Source of the DNA: Paenibacillus sp. MZ04-78.2
GTDB taxonomy: Bacteria; Bacillota; Bacilli; Paenibacillales; NBRC-103111
Direction of reading: 5' to 3'
DNA: 64,000 nt
NCBI RefSeq assembly: GCF_024213375.1
Contig: NZ_JANAVJ010000024.1
Coordinates: forward strand, 1-64,000
Part shown: piece after piece, positions 60,955 through 64,000 of the stretch
How the letters are laid out: every line of letters begins with the position of its first letter
How positions within the stretch are numbered: the stretch's first letter is position 1
The notes under the pieces: model-generated
The model's database searches: none
What the model saw: only the letters and a program-made list of their open reading frames with translations
What the model was told of the DNA's origin: nothing
Translations under genes and position numbers: made by a program

Positions 60955-62808
60955 ATGGTTTCGGGGCTCCGAACGTTCTACAAAAATCATATCGAGAAAA
61001 AGCTGTTCAACAAAATTTTGCTGCTGTATTCGCTCATTATCGTCGTCTCCTTGACGGCGCTCGCCATTCTGATTTACCGCAATGCCGCCGAGCAATCGAC
61101 GCGCAAGGAGCTGGAAGCGGCGAAGCAGGCGCTGGAGCGGGCGACGCACGAGGTGGAGCGCAGGTATGAGGCCGGTCAGCAGATGGTATTCCAATTGTAC
61201 AAGGACGAGCGGCTGCTTCGGGACGTGCTGTTTTTTCTCAACAACGATTTTTCCGATTATCTCCGTTACCGGCTTGACCGTTTTGCGGACAATGCGGCCT
61301 TTGTCGACAAAAATATGGATTCGTATTTCAAGTCGCTAACCTTTGACCGGGAAATTCAAACGATCTGGCTGTACAGCAGTGTCAAGGGCTTCCTGTACGC
61401 ATACCGCGGGCTGGAGGAGCAGGGCTTCGTCTATCCGGGGCCGGAAAACCCGAAATATGCCGATCCGATCCGCCGTATCCGCCAAACCAAGTCGTTTGCG
61501 CCGCCGCCGTCGTTCGAGCCGGGAACGGACGGGGATCGCAACCGCATGTTTACGATGGCTAGCGACATTAACGATCCGATCACCTTGCAGAATCACGGCA
61601 CCCTGCTTGTCGATTGGAAATGGACCGGCATGGACCGGATCGTGCGGAACGACCGGAGTGATTTCAAGGGGGAGCTGCTTCTACTGACGGCGGACGGCAC
61701 TGTGCTGTACGACTCCTCCCGGCGCTATACAGGGCAGAGCTACCCCTACATGCACGCTCTGCGGGACCAATCCGACCCGGTGGAGCTGGACGAGCCGGCC
61801 TATGTGCAGCTGAAGACGTTGAATCAAGGCGGCGTCGTACTCGCCAGTATCGTGCCGGTAGCGAAGGTAAGCGAAGGGCTCCGGGGGATGAAACGAACGG
61901 TCATCGCAGGCACGGGCTTATGCGTGGCCGCCGCCGTGCTGCTGTCGTATTTACTGATGACCAATTTCTCGCGCCGTACGCAAACGGTTATTCGCGCCAT
62001 GCGTAAGCTGCAGGATGGGGATCTCTCGGTTCGCGTAACCGTACAGAAGGAAGACGAGCTGTTCCACATCGCCACCAGCTTCAATAAAATGTGCGAAACG
62101 CTGCAGGAGCACATCCAGCGGGTATACTTGTCCGAGATCAAGCAACGTCAGGCGGAGCTGCTGGCCTTGCAGGCGCAGATTCAGCCGCATTTTTTGTACA
62201 ACACACTGGAGGCGATCCGGCTGAAAGCGGTGATGGACGGCAACCGGGATGTCGGGGATATGATCTACAGCTTGGGCGCACTGTTCCGAAATCTGGTCAA
62301 GTACGAGACGATGGTGACCGTTCAGGATGAGGTCCAACTGTGCAGGCTGTATTTGAACCTGCTGCGGGCCCGCTATCCGAATCGGTTCGATTACGAAATT
62401 GGCGTAGACGAAGCCGTCGGTCACTGCGCGATTCTGAAGCTGACGCTCCAGCCGATCGTCGAGAACTGCATACGCCATGCCTTCCATGGCGCCGCACCGG
62501 ATGGCCGGGAGCGCCGGATCGTCATCCGTGGCTGGGCCGAAGGCTCCGACATCCGCCTCGTCGTTGCCGACAATGGCTTGGGCATCATGCCGGAACGGCT
62601 CGCGCAGCTTCAGCGGGACTTGGAACATCCGCCGCTGCCGTCCGGCGTGTCTGTTGGCTTGACGAACGTGAACGAGCGGCTGAAGCTCAGTTTCGGGGAA
62701 GCATACGGCTTGCGGATCGACAGCCATCCCGGCGAGGGAGCGACGGTGACCATCACGATTCCGGGAAGCGTAAGGGGGAACGAGAATGTATCGCGTATTT
62801 CTGGTTGA
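60955..62808 (+). CDS. YesM-type sensor histidine kinase
   Basis: The 617-residue product has two membrane segments (about 22-42 and 313-335) around a large outer sensor region, a HAMP domain (about 335-390), a His_kinase domain (QIQPHFLYNTLEAIR) and a HATPase_c domain (ADNGLGIMP). This is the YesM/LytS family that pairs with AraC-type regulators and controls carbohydrate uptake. The start follows GGAGGGAGGAG. It overlaps the next gene by 23 nt. Confidence 0.93.
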   Translation: MVSGLRTFYKNHIEKKLFNKILLLYSLIIVVSLTALAILIYRNAAEQSTRKELEAAKQALERATHEVERRYEAGQQMVFQLYKDERLLRDVLFFLNNDFSDYLRYRLDRFADNAAFVDKNMDSYFKSLTFDREIQTIWLYSSVKGFLYAYRGLEEQGFVYPGPENPKYADPIRRIRQTKSFAPPPSFEPGTDGDRNRMFTMASDINDPITLQNHGTLLVDWKWTGMDRIVRNDRSDFKGELLLLTADGTVLYDSSRRYTGQSYPYMHALRDQSDPVELDEPAYVQLKTLNQGGVVLASIVPVAKVSEGLRGMKRTVIAGTGLCVAAAVLLSYLLMTNFSRRTQTVIRAMRKLQDGDLSVRVTVQKEDELFHIATSFNKMCETLQEHIQRVYLSEIKQRQAELLALQAQIQPHFLYNTLEAIRLKAVMDGNRDVGDMIYSLGALFRNLVKYETMVTVQDEVQLCRLYLNLLRARYPNRFDYEIGVDEAVGHCAILKLTLQPIVENCIRHAFHGAAPDGRERRIVIRGWAEGSDIRLVVADNGLGIMPERLAQLQRDLEHPPLPSGVSVGLTNVNERLKLSFGEAYGLRIDSHPGEGATVTITIPGSVRGNENVSRISG

Positions 62809-64000
62809 CGACGAGCCGTTCATCATGGAGGGACTCGCTTATTTGATCGACTGGGAGCGGCATGGGCTGCAGATTGTCGGCAAGGCCGCGGACGGGGCGG
62901 AAGCGCTCGAAGCTTTGGCCGGCGAGCCGATCGATATTTTGATTACCGATATCCAGATGCCCCATATGAACGGCCTGGAGCTGATTCGCAGCGTAAGAGA
63001 GCTGCAGCCCGACGTGAAATTCATTATTTTAAGCGGGTACAACGATTTCGACTATGTGAAAGAAGGCGTCACGCTCGGCATCGAAAATTATTTGCTGAAG
63101 CCGGTCAATACGGAAGAATTGATCCGAACGCTGACCGGCACCGTTGCCAAAATCGAGCAGTCCGTCTACAAGGAAGAGAGCATTAAGCGCCATCTGGAAA
63201 TTATCCGCGACAATCTCTTGTACCGCTGGGTCACGGCGGCCATCGAGCCGGAGGAGTTGAGAAACCGCGAGGAGCTGCTAGGTATCCGGCTGGGCCTGCC
63301 GGGGTATGTTGTGGGCATCGTCAAGCTGTTGTTCGATCAAGAGCAGGCGGAGACCGCCGAAGTGTCGTCTCGGGCAGAGACGATTGCCGCCGTAAGGACG
63401 TACTGCCAGCGGACGGCCCAGTCTTACGGCCCGGAGCAAGTCGTGTTCGCCGATCTCGAAGGCGATCTTGTGCTGCTCGCGGGGATGAACGACGTCGATG
63501 CGGACCAGCTCGGCTTCGTCCGCTTCATGGCGGAGCTGCAAGCCGCAATCCGCGAGCGGTGGGGCCTGCCGTTGCTGGTGACGGTCGGCGAAGCGTCCAA
63601 GGGCGAGGCATCGGCCCATCGCAGCTACCGTACCGCTAAGCGGATGCAGGATTACTATGTGCTCGCGCCGCACGACGGGCCGCTCGCGTACGAAGCGTCT
63701 GCTCTAACTGCAGCGGCGGAACCTGCGGCGCCTGCGCAGGCGGAGCTAGCCTATTTCTGCAAGCTGCTGTCGGCCGGGAAGAAGGACGAGGCGCTCGCTT
63801 GGGTCAGGGAAGCGTTCGCGCGTCTGCGGGTGACGGAAGGGCTCGCGCCGTCCGATGTTCAGAACACGGCGATGGCCGTGCTTGCGGCCGCCGTTCATCA
63901 TGCCAATCTGATGCGGCAGGAGCACGAAGGCGCCATCGGCGATTACAAGCACTTGTTCTCGCAGGTCGTCAAGCCGCAGACGATGCAGGAGCTGGAGAGG
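62786..64000 (+). CDS. YesN-type response regulator, partial at window end
   Basis: Only the first 405 codons are in the window; the frame is still open at 64000. The receiver domain (about 1-120) has DDEP near the N-terminus, phospho-acceptor Asp in ITDIQMPHMNG and Lys in YLLKPVN. The middle region (about 130-405) matches the linker of YesN regulators; the AraC-type HTH should lie beyond the window. It starts inside the end of the kinase gene, so translation is coupled. Confidence 0.93.
   Translation, partial: MYRVFLVDDEPFIMEGLAYLIDWERHGLQIVGKAADGAEALEALAGEPIDILITDIQMPHMNGLELIRSVRELQPDVKFIILSGYNDFDYVKEGVTLGIENYLLKPVNTEELIRTLTGTVAKIEQSVYKEESIKRHLEIIRDNLLYRWVTAAIEPEELRNREELLGIRLGLPGYVVGIVKLLFDQEQAETAEVSSRAETIAAVRTYCQRTAQSYGPEQVVFADLEGDLVLLAGMNDVDADQLGFVRFMAELQAAIRERWGLPLLVTVGEASKGEASAHRSYRTAKRMQDYYVLAPHDGPLAYEASALTAAAEPAAPAQAELAYFCKLLSAGKKDEALAWVREAFARLRVTEGLAPSDVQNTAMAVLAAAVHHANLMRQEHEGAIGDYKHLFSQVVKPQTMQELER

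Overview
The window looks like a chromosome segment from a spore-forming Gram-positive of the Paenibacillaceae (Paenibacillus or Cohnella type). The evidence is strong AGGAGG-type ribosome binding sites with frequent TTG and GTG starts, many sporulation genes (a Tgl spore-coat transglutaminase, a CotS-like kinase, a YheC/D ATP-grasp protein, a YhcN/YlaJ lipoprotein, a 30-residue YjcZ-like protein), a caa3-type ctaCDEFG operon and a YesM/YesN-type two-component pair. By eye the base composition is moderately GC-rich. Positions 1-5,050, the NADAR gene (11.5-12.4 kb) and 41.0-41.75 kb are clearly more AT-rich and look acquired.

Layout. 0.18-4.95 kb (minus strand): a low-GC cassette that resembles sporulation-delaying-protein (SDP) toxin loci. 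It holds a small secreted, cysteine-free peptide precursor, a terminator-like hairpin, a DUF5819 (SdpA-like) protein, an HTTM (SdpB-like) protein fused to a DCC thioredoxin-like domain, a membrane-anchored class A beta-lactamase-like protein and a membrane-anchored M23 peptidase-like protein. 5.0-9.6 kb: a gene remnant, a GNAT acetyltransferase, a half-length UvrC-like GIY-YIG protein, and an Rrf2 / DsbA-FrnE / NAD(P)H-binding cluster with two identical-half-site operators. 9.6-11.3 kb: a complete-looking IS200/IS605 element (TnpA plus TnpB). 11.5-16 kb: a NADAR protein, a CotS-like kinase, a MarR regulator with a 14-TM drug exporter, and a LysR remnant. 16.5-21.4 kb: a two-component system followed by an MMPL transporter and a small membrane protein. 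21.5-24.7 kb: a small alarmone synthetase, two broken ABC sugar permeases and an RNA-methyltransferase-like gene. 24.9-36.5 kb: an LtaS-like enzyme, a dGTPase-like protein, Tgl, a WYL regulator, an SDR, a diguanylate cyclase, a nitroreductase, a YheC/D protein and several small unknowns. 36.7-48.8 kb: a glycosyltransferase, RecQ, RNase H, a YjcZ-like mini-gene, thiamine pyrophosphokinase, an MBL-fold hydrolase, a solitary IS right-end relic, a CvfC-like HEAT protein, DinB, a guanylate-kinase-like protein, a DEAD-box helicase with a minisatellite tail, and a YhcN lipoprotein. 49-54.5 kb: the cytochrome c oxidase operon. 54.5-64 kb: a methyltransferase, a frameshifted TIM-barrel isomerase, a SufR-like regulator with a J-domain protein, a secreted GH85 endoglycosidase, and a YesM/YesN pair that runs off the end.

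The most unusual part is the first 5 kb. It looks like an SDP-like peptide toxin system with non-standard composition: a precursor without cysteines, an HTTM-DCC fusion, and two cell-wall-type enzymes attached. Most of the rest is ordinary chromosomal backbone with decayed patches (LysR, ABC permeases, isomerase, IS relic).
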